Source of the DNA: Pseudomonadota bacterium
GTDB taxonomy: Bacteria > Pseudomonadota > Gammaproteobacteria > Burkholderiales > Rhodocyclaceae
NCBI GenBank assembly: GCA_023459095.1
Contig: JAEWVQ010000042.1
Coordinates: forward strand, 1 to 5,037
Length of the DNA stretch: 5,037 bases
Direction: 5' to 3'
The notes below the pieces were generated by a model. The model ran no database searches and was not told the DNA's origin. It worked only from the letters and a program-made list of their open reading frames with translations. Of this stretch, positions 1 to 5,037 are shown piece by piece; the stretch's first letter is position 1, and each line of letters opens with the position of its first letter. The position numbers and the translations under genes were made by a program.

Positions 1-58
1 GGTCCGCCTCCCGCAGGATCTTGACCATCTGTTCTTCGGTAAAACGACTCTTGCGCAT
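1..58 (-). CDS. IS3-family transposase OrfA, N-terminal fragment cut by the window edge
   Basis: Nineteen codons are visible and translate as MRKSRFTEEQMVKILREAD, the characteristic opening of IS3-family OrfA proteins. In the family this opening begins the helix-turn-helix domain (HTH_Tnp_1) that binds the element's terminal inverted repeats. OrfA is normally joined to the DDE-integrase OrfB by a programmed frameshift to give the active transposase; neither the end of OrfA nor OrfB is visible here. The ATG at 58 is preceded by GAGGAAG (67 to 61), a good ribosome binding site, which supports this start. Whether the element is intact cannot be judged from this fragment. The family is assigned from recognised N-terminal sequence, not from a search. 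Confidence 0.8.
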   Translation of the reverse strand, partial: MRKSRFTEEQMVKILREAD

Positions 59-60
59 GA

Positions 61-67
61 CTTCCTC
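61..67 (-). promoter_or_regulatory. Ribosome binding site of the IS3 orfA
   Basis: GAGGAAG on the minus strand ends two bases before the ATG at 58, so the GAGG core is about five bases from the start. It supports position 58 as the start of orfA. I see no convincing -35/-10 pair between it and the element's end at 126. Confidence 0.55.
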
Positions 68-126
68 ATCTTCGTGGAAGCCATCCTCTCAAGTTTCAGA
101 TGGACCGAAAAGTCGGGAGCAGGTCA

Positions 127-209
127 CTCCTTCGCACTTCCTTCGCCTCTACGGCACGCGGTGCCCGCAGGTGTCTTCCTCGGGGCGCGGGGCAAAACCT
201 CCGTGCTCT
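127..209. other. Unassigned spacer between IS end and operon terminator
   Basis: About 80 bases with no recognisable gene. A small perfect hairpin, GGCAC-GCG-GTGCC, lies at 153-165, but no T-tract follows on either strand and there is no further context, so I assign it no function. If the IS inserted here, the sequence is the remnant of the original intergenic region downstream of the operon. Confidence 0.4.
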
Positions 210-261
210 CACAAAACAGAAAGCCCGCAGCCGACCGGTTGTCCGGGTGGCTGCGGGCTTT
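210..261 (-). terminator. Rho-independent terminator of the acyl-CoA operon
   Basis: Read leftward, the arms at 261-249 and 232-220 form a perfect 13-bp stem (AAAGCCCGCAGCC pairing with GGCTGCGGGCTTT). They enclose a 16-base loop that can itself fold further through CCGG/CCGG pairing around TTGT. The stem is followed on the minus strand by CTGTTTTGT (219-211), completing a TTT-CTG-TTTT tract. It begins 24 bases after the synthetase stop codon at 286. The plus strand has only TTT and then a GC-rich run after the stem, so termination is expected mainly for leftward transcription. This marks the 3' end of the operon. Confidence 0.9.
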
Positions 262-285
262 GCGTGTGCGCCGGGGCGGGCGCGT

Positions 286-1917
286 TCAGGCCTGAGCGGT
301 GGCGAGCGCCTCTTCGGCGGCGCGTTTGGCCCACACGTAGTTCGCCTTGCCGGCGGCGGAGCGCTGGATCTGGGGTACGGTGACGATGTCTTTGGGCACC
401 TTGTAGCCGGCGAGGTGCTGGTGGCAGAGCGCGCGCAGCGCGTCGCGGTCCAGCGTGGCGCCGGGGCGGAGCGCAACCACGGCGACCACTTTCTGGCCCC
501 AGCGCGGGTCGGGCAGGCCGACGACCAGCGCGTCGATGATCTGCGGGCTCCTGCGCAGCGTCTCTTCGACCTCTTCCGGGAACACCTTTTCGCCGCCGCT
601 GTTGATGCACAGGGTGCCGCGACCAAAGATGACGATGCTGCCGTCGTCGGCGACGCGCGCAGCGTCGCCGGTGATCACGAAGCGGGTGCCTGCCACGGTG
701 ACGAAGGTTTCGGCGGTCTTCACCGGGTCGCGGTAGTAGCCGAGCGGCAGGTGGCCGCTGCGCGCGAGGATGCCGGTTTCGCCGGGTTCGGCGAAGCGCT
801 TGCCATCGACCAGCACGCGCAGTTCGGGGCGGGCGGCGATCTTGATCATGCCGCCGTCGACGGGTTTGGCGCCGATGCCGAACTGGCCGCCTTCGGAGGA
901 GCCGATGCCGTCGCTGAAATACACGTTGGCGGGCAGGAAGGGGCGCATCGCTTCCTTGATGTGGGTGGACATCACCGCGCCGCCGTTGCCGAAGATGAAC
1001 AGCGCCGACAGATCCCAGCGCCCCGGCTCGGCCTTGAGCGCATCGAGCATGGGCAGGGCCATGGCGTCGCCGACGATGGTGATGCCGTTGACGCGCTGGG
1101 TGGTGACGAGGTCGAGCACGTGGGCGGCGTCGAAGTGGTGCTGGTCGTTGAGCACCACGGTGTGCCCGGCGTAGAGCGACACCATGGTCGCCCAGTGCGC
1201 GGCGCCGTGCATGAGCGGGGCCACCGGCATGAAGCGCAGCGGGTGGCCCTTGCGGATGCAGTCGGCGAGGGCGTCGGGGGTGGCAATGGGCGCGGTGCCG
1301 GGCAGATAGGCCACGCCGCCGCCCAGGCTGCCGAAGAAGAGGTCGCGGTGCGGCCACATCACGCCCTTGGGCTTGCCGGTGGTGCCGCCGGTGTAGAGCA
1401 GGGAGAGGTCGTTATCGGCGCAGGCCACGGTGGCGAGCGCGGCGAGCGCGTCGGCGCCGGCAGCGTCGAGGGCGGCGTCGAAGCTCACCGCGCCGGCGAG
1501 CGCGGGTTGGCCGCCGCCGGTGCGCACCTTGACGCGCAACTCGGGTGCGGCGTCGAGCGCGTCGGCCACCGCGGGTTCGAGTTCGGCGCTGTAGAACAGC
1601 GCCTTGATGCCGGCGTTGTCGTAGAGGTAGCGCAACTCGTCGGTGACGTAGCGGTAGTTGATGTTGGCCGGCACCGCGCGCACGCGGCAGGCGGCAAGAA
1701 AGGCTTCGAGGTATTCGGCGCAGTTGTACATCTGCAGGCCGACGACGTCGCCGGCGCCGATGCCCTGGGTGTGCAGCCAGGCGGCGAGGCGTTCGATGCG
1801 GGCGGCCATCTCGCCGTAAGTGCGGGACTGGCCGCCGATCACCACCGCGTCGCGCTCGGGCACGGTGGCGGCGGCGATCGCGAACAGGTCGGCGAGGCTG
1901 AAGCTGGATGGGTTCAT
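286..1917 (-). CDS. AMP-forming acyl-CoA synthetase, FadD19-like
   Basis: This 543-residue enzyme of the adenylate-forming (ANL) superfamily should activate a carboxylic acid with ATP to an acyl-adenylate and then to acyl-CoA, in the cytoplasm. Visible motifs in order: the ATP-binding P-loop LLYTGGTTGKPKGV (173-186); a HG pair at 237-238 within PLMHGA; the A5 motif DGIGSSEGG (336-344, Glu342); A7 ITGD (415-418, Asp418, ribose binding); A8 FGRGTLCINSGGEKVFPEEV (431-450), the hinge region; and A10 RSAAGKANY with the adenylation lysine at 524. The NINYRYVTDELRYLYDN stretch (85-101), VMWPH after the P-loop, and the NYVWAK C-terminus closely recall mycobacterial FadD19, the steroid side-chain synthetase, compared from memory. 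The start at 1917 is chosen because AGAGGAGAC lies just upstream and the protein then has normal family length, although the frame stays open far upstream. It is the last gene of the operon. The substrate is not determined; a branched or side-chain acid is inferred. Confidence 0.93.
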   Translation of the reverse strand: MNPSSFSLADLFAIAAATVPERDAVVIGGQSRTYGEMAARIERLAAWLHTQGIGAGDVVGLQMYNCAEYLEAFLAACRVRAVPANINYRYVTDELRYLYDNAGIKALFYSAELEPAVADALDAAPELRVKVRTGGGQPALAGAVSFDAALDAAGADALAALATVACADNDLSLLYTGGTTGKPKGVMWPHRDLFFGSLGGGVAYLPGTAPIATPDALADCIRKGHPLRFMPVAPLMHGAAHWATMVSLYAGHTVVLNDQHHFDAAHVLDLVTTQRVNGITIVGDAMALPMLDALKAEPGRWDLSALFIFGNGGAVMSTHIKEAMRPFLPANVYFSDGIGSSEGGQFGIGAKPVDGGMIKIAARPELRVLVDGKRFAEPGETGILARSGHLPLGYYRDPVKTAETFVTVAGTRFVITGDAARVADDGSIVIFGRGTLCINSGGEKVFPEEVEETLRRSPQIIDALVVGLPDPRWGQKVVAVVALRPGATLDRDALRALCHQHLAGYKVPKDIVTVPQIQRSAAGKANYVWAKRAAEEALATAQA

Positions 1918-1920
1918 GGT

Positions 1921-1929
1921 GTCTCCTCT
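1921..1929 (-). promoter_or_regulatory. Ribosome binding site of the acyl-CoA synthetase
   Basis: AGAGGAGAC on the minus strand, followed by ACC and the ATG at 1917. It decides the start, because the reading frame remains open for about 2 kb upstream. The same nine bases at the same distance precede the racemase gene. Confidence 0.8.
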
Positions 1930-1941
1930 TGTCGTTGTTGT

Positions 1942-1957
1942 CGGCGCCGGGGCGCCG
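1942..1957 (-). repeat. Small GC-rich hairpin in the racemase-synthetase gap
   Basis: CGGCGC-CCCG-GCGCCG forms a 6-bp stem with a 4-base loop in the 44-base gap between the two genes. No T-tract follows in the direction of transcription, so it is not an intrinsic terminator. It could affect mRNA stability or the ratio of the two products, but in DNA this rich in G and C it may be incidental. Confidence 0.4.
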
Positions 1958-1961
1958 TCGT

Positions 1962-3137
1962 TCAGAGCGCGCCCGCGCTGCGCAGGCCGGCGATGGCGCC
2001 GTCGTCGTAGCCGAGTTCGCGCAGCAGTTCGTCGTTGTGTTCGCCCAGCGCCGGCGGCGGGCGGTCGAGGCCGAAGGCGAAATCGCTCATCTTCACCGGG
2101 AAGGCGAAGTAGGGCGCGCTGCCGCCATCGGGCAGCGGGGTGTCGACGGTCATCGCGCGTGCGCGGGTGTGGGGGTGGGCCAGCACCTCGTCGATGCGCA
2201 GCACCGGGCTGACGCAGGCGTCCACGCCGGCGAGCGACTCCATCCACTCGGCCAGCGTGCGCGCCTTGATCAGCGCGGCGATCTGGGCGCGCACCGCGGC
2301 GCCCGACTTGCCCGCCGCCCAGCCGCTCTTGGCGAGTTCGGGGCAGCCCGCGGCGGCGCAGAAGGCTTGCCAGAACTTGGGTTCGAGCGCGCCCACGGCA
2401 AGGTGGCGGCCGTCGGCGGTTGCGTAGGTGCCATAGCAGGGCAGGGCGCCGGAGAGGGTGTCGTGGCCGGGTGGCACGCTGCGGCCGTAGGTGTTGAGGC
2501 TGGCGAGCGGCTGCACGTTGAGCGCCAGCGCGCAGTCGGTCATCGCCACGTCGATGAAGCGGCCGTGGCCGCTGCGTTGGGCGTCGAACAGCGCGGCGAG
2601 GATCGCCATCGCCGCCGACAGCGCACCGCCGGCGAGGTCGGCGATGGGGAAGTTGCCGGGGTGGGGCGCACCGCCGGGGGCTGCGCTCTGCTCCAGGATG
2701 CCGGCGTAGCTCTGGTAGTTGATGTCGTGGCCGCCGAGTTCGGCGAGCGGGCCGTCCTGGCCGTAGCCGCTGATCGCGCAGTAGACGAGGCGCGCATTGA
2801 CCGCCTTGAGGTCGTCGTAGCCGAGGCCGAGGCGGGCCATGACGCCGGGGCGAAAGCCCTCGACCACCACGTCGGCCTCGCGCGCCAGCGCCAGCACCAC
2901 CTCGCGCGCGCCGGGCGCGCGCAGGTTGATCGCCAGCGACCGCTTGTTGCGGTTCACCGCCATGAAGAAGTGCGACAGCGGGGTGCCGGCGGGGCCACGG
3001 CCGGCATCGCCGCTGCCCGGGGGTTCGAACTTGATCACGTCCGCGCCCATGTCGGCCAGATGCAGGGTGCACATCGGGCCGGGCAGCAACTGGGTGAAAT
3101 CGAGCACGCGCACGCCGTGCAGGGGTTTGTTCGCCAT
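1962..3137 (-). CDS. Alpha-methylacyl-CoA racemase-like protein (class III CoA-transferase fold)
   Basis: This 391-residue protein has the CaiB/BaiF fold. The opening LHGVRVLDFTQLLPGP (6-21), VVEGFRPGVMARLGLGYDDL (91-110) and SGYGQDGP (123-130) are typical. Class III CoA-transferases use one catalytic Asp, here Asp167 in IADLAGG. This protein also has GHDINY (136-141) with His137, and VGALEPKFW (248-256) with Glu252. In the Mycobacterium tuberculosis racemase MCR the catalytic residues are His126, Asp156 and Glu241; the spacings of 30 and 85 residues are the same here. I therefore favour interconversion of (R)- and (S)-2-methylacyl-CoA over CoA transfer, which simple annotation would report. 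The start at 3137 follows AGAGGAGAC. It lies 39 bases after the dehydrogenase and 44 bases before the synthetase, in one operon. The family is certain; racemase activity is inferred from residues and context. A transferase acting on a related acyl-CoA remains possible. Confidence 0.85.
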   Translation of the reverse strand: MANKPLHGVRVLDFTQLLPGPMCTLHLADMGADVIKFEPPGSGDAGRGPAGTPLSHFFMAVNRNKRSLAINLRAPGAREVVLALAREADVVVEGFRPGVMARLGLGYDDLKAVNARLVYCAISGYGQDGPLAELGGHDINYQSYAGILEQSAAPGGAPHPGNFPIADLAGGALSAAMAILAALFDAQRSGHGRFIDVAMTDCALALNVQPLASLNTYGRSVPPGHDTLSGALPCYGTYATADGRHLAVGALEPKFWQAFCAAAGCPELAKSGWAAGKSGAAVRAQIAALIKARTLAEWMESLAGVDACVSPVLRIDEVLAHPHTRARAMTVDTPLPDGGSAPYFAFPVKMSDFAFGLDRPPPALGEHNDELLRELGYDDGAIAGLRSAGAL

Positions 3138-3140
3138 CGT

Positions 3141-3149
3141 GTCTCCTCT
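3141..3149 (-). promoter_or_regulatory. Ribosome binding site of the racemase-like gene
   Basis: AGAGGAGAC on the minus strand, followed by ACG and the ATG at 3137. It is identical in sequence and spacing to the site before the synthetase, and it supports this start. Confidence 0.8.
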
Positions 3150-3176
3150 GGAATATGTCGGTCGATGGGGCCGCGT

Positions 3177-4403
3177 TCAGCCTTCGAGTTCGCGGAACGG
3201 CAGCTTGCGGTCGGTGCGCGGTTCGCCGGGCAGGCCGAGCACGCGTTCGGCGATCACGTTCTTCAGCACCTCGTCGGTGCCGCCGGCGATGCGTGCGCCG
3301 GGCGCGCCCAGCCACAGGCGCTGCAGGTAGCGCCAGTCGCCGCCCAGCGCCTCGTGGCCGAGGAGGCCGTCGGCGCCGGCGAGTTCGGTGGCGAAGGCGG
3401 CGATGTCCTGCATGGCCTTGGCCGCGACGAGTTTCGTCACCGCCATTTCCGGGCCGGGCGTGGCGCCCTTGGAGAGCGCGGTGAGGCCGCGCGCGATGAT
3501 CAGCTCGACGCCGTGCTGCAGCAGGTAGGCGTCGGCGATGCGGGCGCGGACGCGGGCGTCGTCGAGCGCGGGGCGCTCGTCCCAGACGCAGTGGCCGGCA
3601 AGGTCGATGAGGCGCTCGTGGAGGTCGGTGGGCAGGTTGCCGCCCACCGACAGGCGTTCCTGCATCAGCGTGCTCAGCATCACCTTCCAGCCGCCGCCCA
3701 CCGGGCCGAGGCGGTATGGGTCGGGAATGCGCACGTCGCTGAAGAACACCTCGTTGAACTCGGCATCGCCCGACATCTGGTGGATGGGGCGGATGTCCAC
3801 GCCGGGCGCCTTCATGTCCACGATGAACATGGTCAGCCCCTCCTGCTTGGGCAGGTCCCAGTCGGTGCGGGCGAGCAGGATGCCGTAGTCGCAGAAGTGC
3901 GCGCCCGAGGTCCACACCTTCTGGCCGTTGATCACCCACTCGTCACCGTGGCGTTCGGCGCGCGTGCGCACGTTGCCGGTGTCCGAGCCGGCGCCGGGTT
4001 CGGAGAACAGCTGGCACCAGATTTCCGCGCCGGCGAGGCCGGGGCGCAGGAAGCGGGCCCTGAGTTCGGGCGCGGCCCAGCGCATCACCGTGGGCAGGCC
4101 CATGCCGATGCTGACCTCGAAGATCATGCCGGGCACGAGGTAGGCGGCTTCCTCCTGCTGGTAGATCACCTGCTGCATGGGTGTGCCGCCCAGGCCGCCG
4201 GCTTCCCTGGGCCAGGCGATGGCGGCGTAGCCGGCCCTGGCCTTCTTCGCCTGCCAGGCCTTGGCGGCGGCGAGGCGGGCGGCGTCGTCCAGCCCTTCGC
4301 CGAAGGTTTCGTCGGGGCGGCTGCGGCGTTGGCCGTGGGCGGCGAGCCAGTCGCGCACCTGGGCGCGGAAGGCGGCTTCTTCGGGGGTATCGCTGAAGTC
4401 CAT
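3177..4403 (-). CDS. Acyl-CoA dehydrogenase, predicted catalytic subunit
   Basis: This 408-residue FAD-dependent acyl-CoA dehydrogenase should oxidise an acyl-CoA to the trans-2-enoyl-CoA, passing electrons to electron-transfer flavoprotein. It has the helical N-terminal domain (about 1-125), the beta domain with LFSEPGAGSDTGNVRTRA (132-149) and VINGQKVWTSGAH (157-169), and the C-terminal helical domain ending in RIAGGTDEVLKNVIAERVLG (371-390). At the position of the medium-chain enzyme's Glu376 (EGT) it has Gly374 (GGT). A glutamate, Glu249 in LMQERLSVGG, sits where isovaleryl- and long-chain dehydrogenases and mycobacterial FadE26 keep their base. The start at 4403 is the first ATG in frame, because a TAA in the same frame (4418-4416), the stop of the preceding gene, lies 12 bases upstream. 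AAGGAGG at 4430-4424 is 20 bases away, longer than usual. It probably pairs with the preceding dehydrogenase. Substrate unknown. Confidence 0.93.
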   Translation of the reverse strand: MDFSDTPEEAAFRAQVRDWLAAHGQRRSRPDETFGEGLDDAARLAAAKAWQAKKARAGYAAIAWPREAGGLGGTPMQQVIYQQEEAAYLVPGMIFEVSIGMGLPTVMRWAAPELRARFLRPGLAGAEIWCQLFSEPGAGSDTGNVRTRAERHGDEWVINGQKVWTSGAHFCDYGILLARTDWDLPKQEGLTMFIVDMKAPGVDIRPIHQMSGDAEFNEVFFSDVRIPDPYRLGPVGGGWKVMLSTLMQERLSVGGNLPTDLHERLIDLAGHCVWDERPALDDARVRARIADAYLLQHGVELIIARGLTALSKGATPGPEMAVTKLVAAKAMQDIAAFATELAGADGLLGHEALGGDWRYLQRLWLGAPGARIAGGTDEVLKNVIAERVLGLPGEPRTDRKLPFRELEG

Positions 4404-4415
4404 GGCATGTACCGC

Positions 4416-5037
4416 TTACGCGGCCTCCTTCACACGTTGCACGAGTTGGTCGGCGAGGCGGGCGCGCCAGGCGTGCTCGCTGCCGATCAAGAGCCCGAGG
4501 TGGCGGGCGCGGCGGTAGTAGAGGTGGCAGTCCATCTCCCAGGTGAAGCCGATGCCGCCGTGGATCTCGATGCTCTCCTCGGCGGCGAAGTTGAACGCGG
4601 TGGTGGCCGCCACGCGCGCCGCGGCGGCGGCCGCGGGCAGTTCGGGGGCGTCGGAGGACAGCGCCCAGGCGCCGTAATAGGCATGCACGCGGGCGAGTTC
4701 GTTGCGCGTGAACATGTCGGCCATCTTGTGCTTGAGGGCCTGAAAGCTGCCGATCTGGCGGCCGAAGGCCTTGCGTTCGAGGGCGTAGTCGCGCGCCAGC
4801 TCGAGCGCGCGGGTGGCGCCGCCGACCTGCTCGAAGGCGAGCAGCACCGCGGCGCCGTCGAGCACGCGCTCGGCGATCGCGGCGCCGTCCGCAGTGCCGC
4901 CATCCAGTTTCTGCGCCGGGGCGCGCGCGAAGTGCAGCTCGGCCATCGGCCGGGTGGGGTCGAGGCCGCTGAGCGGCACGCGGCGCACGCTGGGGTCGTC
5001 GAGTTCGACGAGTACGAGGTCGGCGCCGACCCGGAGC
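4416..5037 (-). CDS. Acyl-CoA dehydrogenase, predicted non-catalytic partner subunit (5' end beyond the window)
   Basis: The last 206 residues of an acyl-CoA dehydrogenase are visible; the frame is open to the right edge, and the GTG at 4988 is internal. The visible part starts in the beta domain (VLVELDDPSVRRVPLSGLDP) and runs through the C-terminal domain: FEQVGGATRALELARDYALE, then RKAFGRQIGSFQALKHKMAD, a FAD-contacting helix region, and IHGGIGFTWEMDCHLYYRRA. Aligned by eye, the Glu376 position of the medium-chain enzyme (EGT) is Ile in LLIGS (codon 4487-4485). The alternative base position used by isovaleryl-CoA dehydrogenase is Ala (codon 4853-4851). It therefore appears to lack a catalytic glutamate, as expected for the partner subunit of a heteromeric enzyme. 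It ends with TAA 12 bases before the next dehydrogenase, in the same frame. If the alignment is off by a turn of helix, it could instead be active on its own. Confidence 0.9.
   Translation of the reverse strand, partial: LRVGADLVLVELDDPSVRRVPLSGLDPTRPMAELHFARAPAQKLDGGTADGAAIAERVLDGAAVLLAFEQVGGATRALELARDYALERKAFGRQIGSFQALKHKMADMFTRNELARVHAYYGAWALSSDAPELPAAAAAARVAATTAFNFAAEESIEIHGGIGFTWEMDCHLYYRRARHLGLLIGSEHAWRARLADQLVQRVKEAA
4424..4430 (-). promoter_or_regulatory. Shine-Dalgarno site inside the end of the upstream dehydrogenase gene
   Basis: AAGGAGG, a full anti-16S match, lies within the last codons of the upstream gene, 20 bases before the ATG at 4403 and 15 bases before an out-of-frame ATG at 4408. 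The distance is longer than optimal. Ribosomes finishing the upstream gene, whose stop is at 4416, may re-initiate and so couple translation of the two subunits. Confidence 0.5.

Larger units (their letters stand above)
1..126 (-). mobile_element. IS3-family insertion sequence, terminal end only (runs off the left edge)
   Basis: This is the orfA-proximal end of an IS3-family element that continues past position 1. Two things show it: the N-terminus of a typical IS3 OrfA encoded at 58 to 1, and, 68 bases upstream of that start, a minus-strand sequence beginning TGACCTGCTCCCGACTTTTC at position 126. IS3 elements end in 5'-TG...CA-3', and a TGACCTGC-type terminus is familiar in this family, so I place the outer boundary at 126. 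If that is right, the adjoining bases ctc or ctcc (127-130) would be one copy of the 3-4 bp target duplication; the second copy lies outside the window. The element sits beyond the operon terminator and its orfA reads away from the operon. The family call is firm; the exact boundary is inferred from the terminal motif alone. Confidence 0.75.

Noticed and set aside
153..165. GGCAC-GCG-GTGCC hairpin in the spacer as a second terminator or operator
   Set aside because: Only five base pairs, no T-tract on either side, and no promoter or second copy to support a regulatory role.
100..2010. Long plus-strand open frame (636 codons) opposite the synthetase gene
   Set aside because: It is antisense to a gene with clear ANL motifs, is dominated by Gly, Ala, Val, Asp and His as expected from the complement of GC-rich codons, and shows no recognisable domain.
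1918..3939. Extension of the synthetase frame upstream, which would give a 1217-residue protein
   Set aside because: The upstream part is Arg- and Pro-rich shadow of the racemase and dehydrogenase genes. The ribosome site at 1929-1921 and normal family length fix the start at 1917.
4166..4408. Minus-strand frame from the ATG at 4408, better spaced from AAGGAGG
   Set aside because: Its product is low-complexity Pro/Ala/Arg sequence in a different frame from the clear dehydrogenase starting at 4403.
4416..4988. A short 190-residue protein starting at the GTG at 4988
   Set aside because: The frame stays open to the window edge, and the residues upstream of the GTG (LRVGADLVLVELDDPSV) are normal acyl-CoA dehydrogenase beta-domain sequence, so the GTG is an internal Val codon.
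1..5037. A novel defence system, CRISPR array, tRNA or phage element
   Set aside because: No direct-repeat array, no tRNA-like cloverleaf and no phage or defence domains were seen. Apart from the IS end, the window is accounted for by acyl-CoA metabolism genes.

Overview
The window is a GC-rich, proteobacterial-looking chromosome segment. Codon third positions are almost all G or C, and there are strong Shine-Dalgarno sites and an IS3-family insertion sequence. I lean towards a betaproteobacterium (Rhodocyclaceae or Comamonadaceae-like), but that is inference from composition and gene style, not from a marker gene. Everything recognisable is read on the minus strand, from right to left.

Layout in transcription order. 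(1) The 3' part of an acyl-CoA dehydrogenase subunit enters from the right edge (5037 to 4416). (2) Twelve bases later comes a complete second acyl-CoA dehydrogenase (4403 to 3177). (3) Next is a complete class III CoA-transferase-fold protein (3137 to 1962). Its residues His137, Asp167 and Glu252 match the catalytic set and spacing of alpha-methylacyl-CoA racemase. (4) Last is a complete 543-residue AMP-forming acyl-CoA synthetase resembling mycobacterial FadD19 (1917 to 286). (5) A rho-independent terminator (261 to 210) closes the unit 24 bases after the last stop codon. The gaps inside the unit are 12, 39 and 44 bases and contain no terminator, so this is very probably one operon whose promoter lies beyond the right edge. 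(6) After about 80 bases of unassigned sequence, the left edge holds the terminal end and first 19 codons of orfA of an IS3-family element (126 to 1).

How the genes work together: the synthetase would activate a carboxylic acid to its CoA thioester. The racemase would set the configuration of a 2-methyl branch, which is needed because acyl-CoA dehydrogenases of this type accept only the (S)-epimer. The dehydrogenase pair would then introduce the alpha,beta double bond. The upstream dehydrogenase has no glutamate at either canonical catalytic-base position, while the downstream one has a glutamate at the isovaleryl-CoA/long-chain-type position. This suggests an obligate heteromer like the steroid-pathway FadE pairs. 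Together the four genes look like an entry module for alpha-methyl-branched acids, such as isoprenoid or sterol side chains. The substrate is inferred, not shown. I found no RNA genes, CRISPR arrays or obvious operators.
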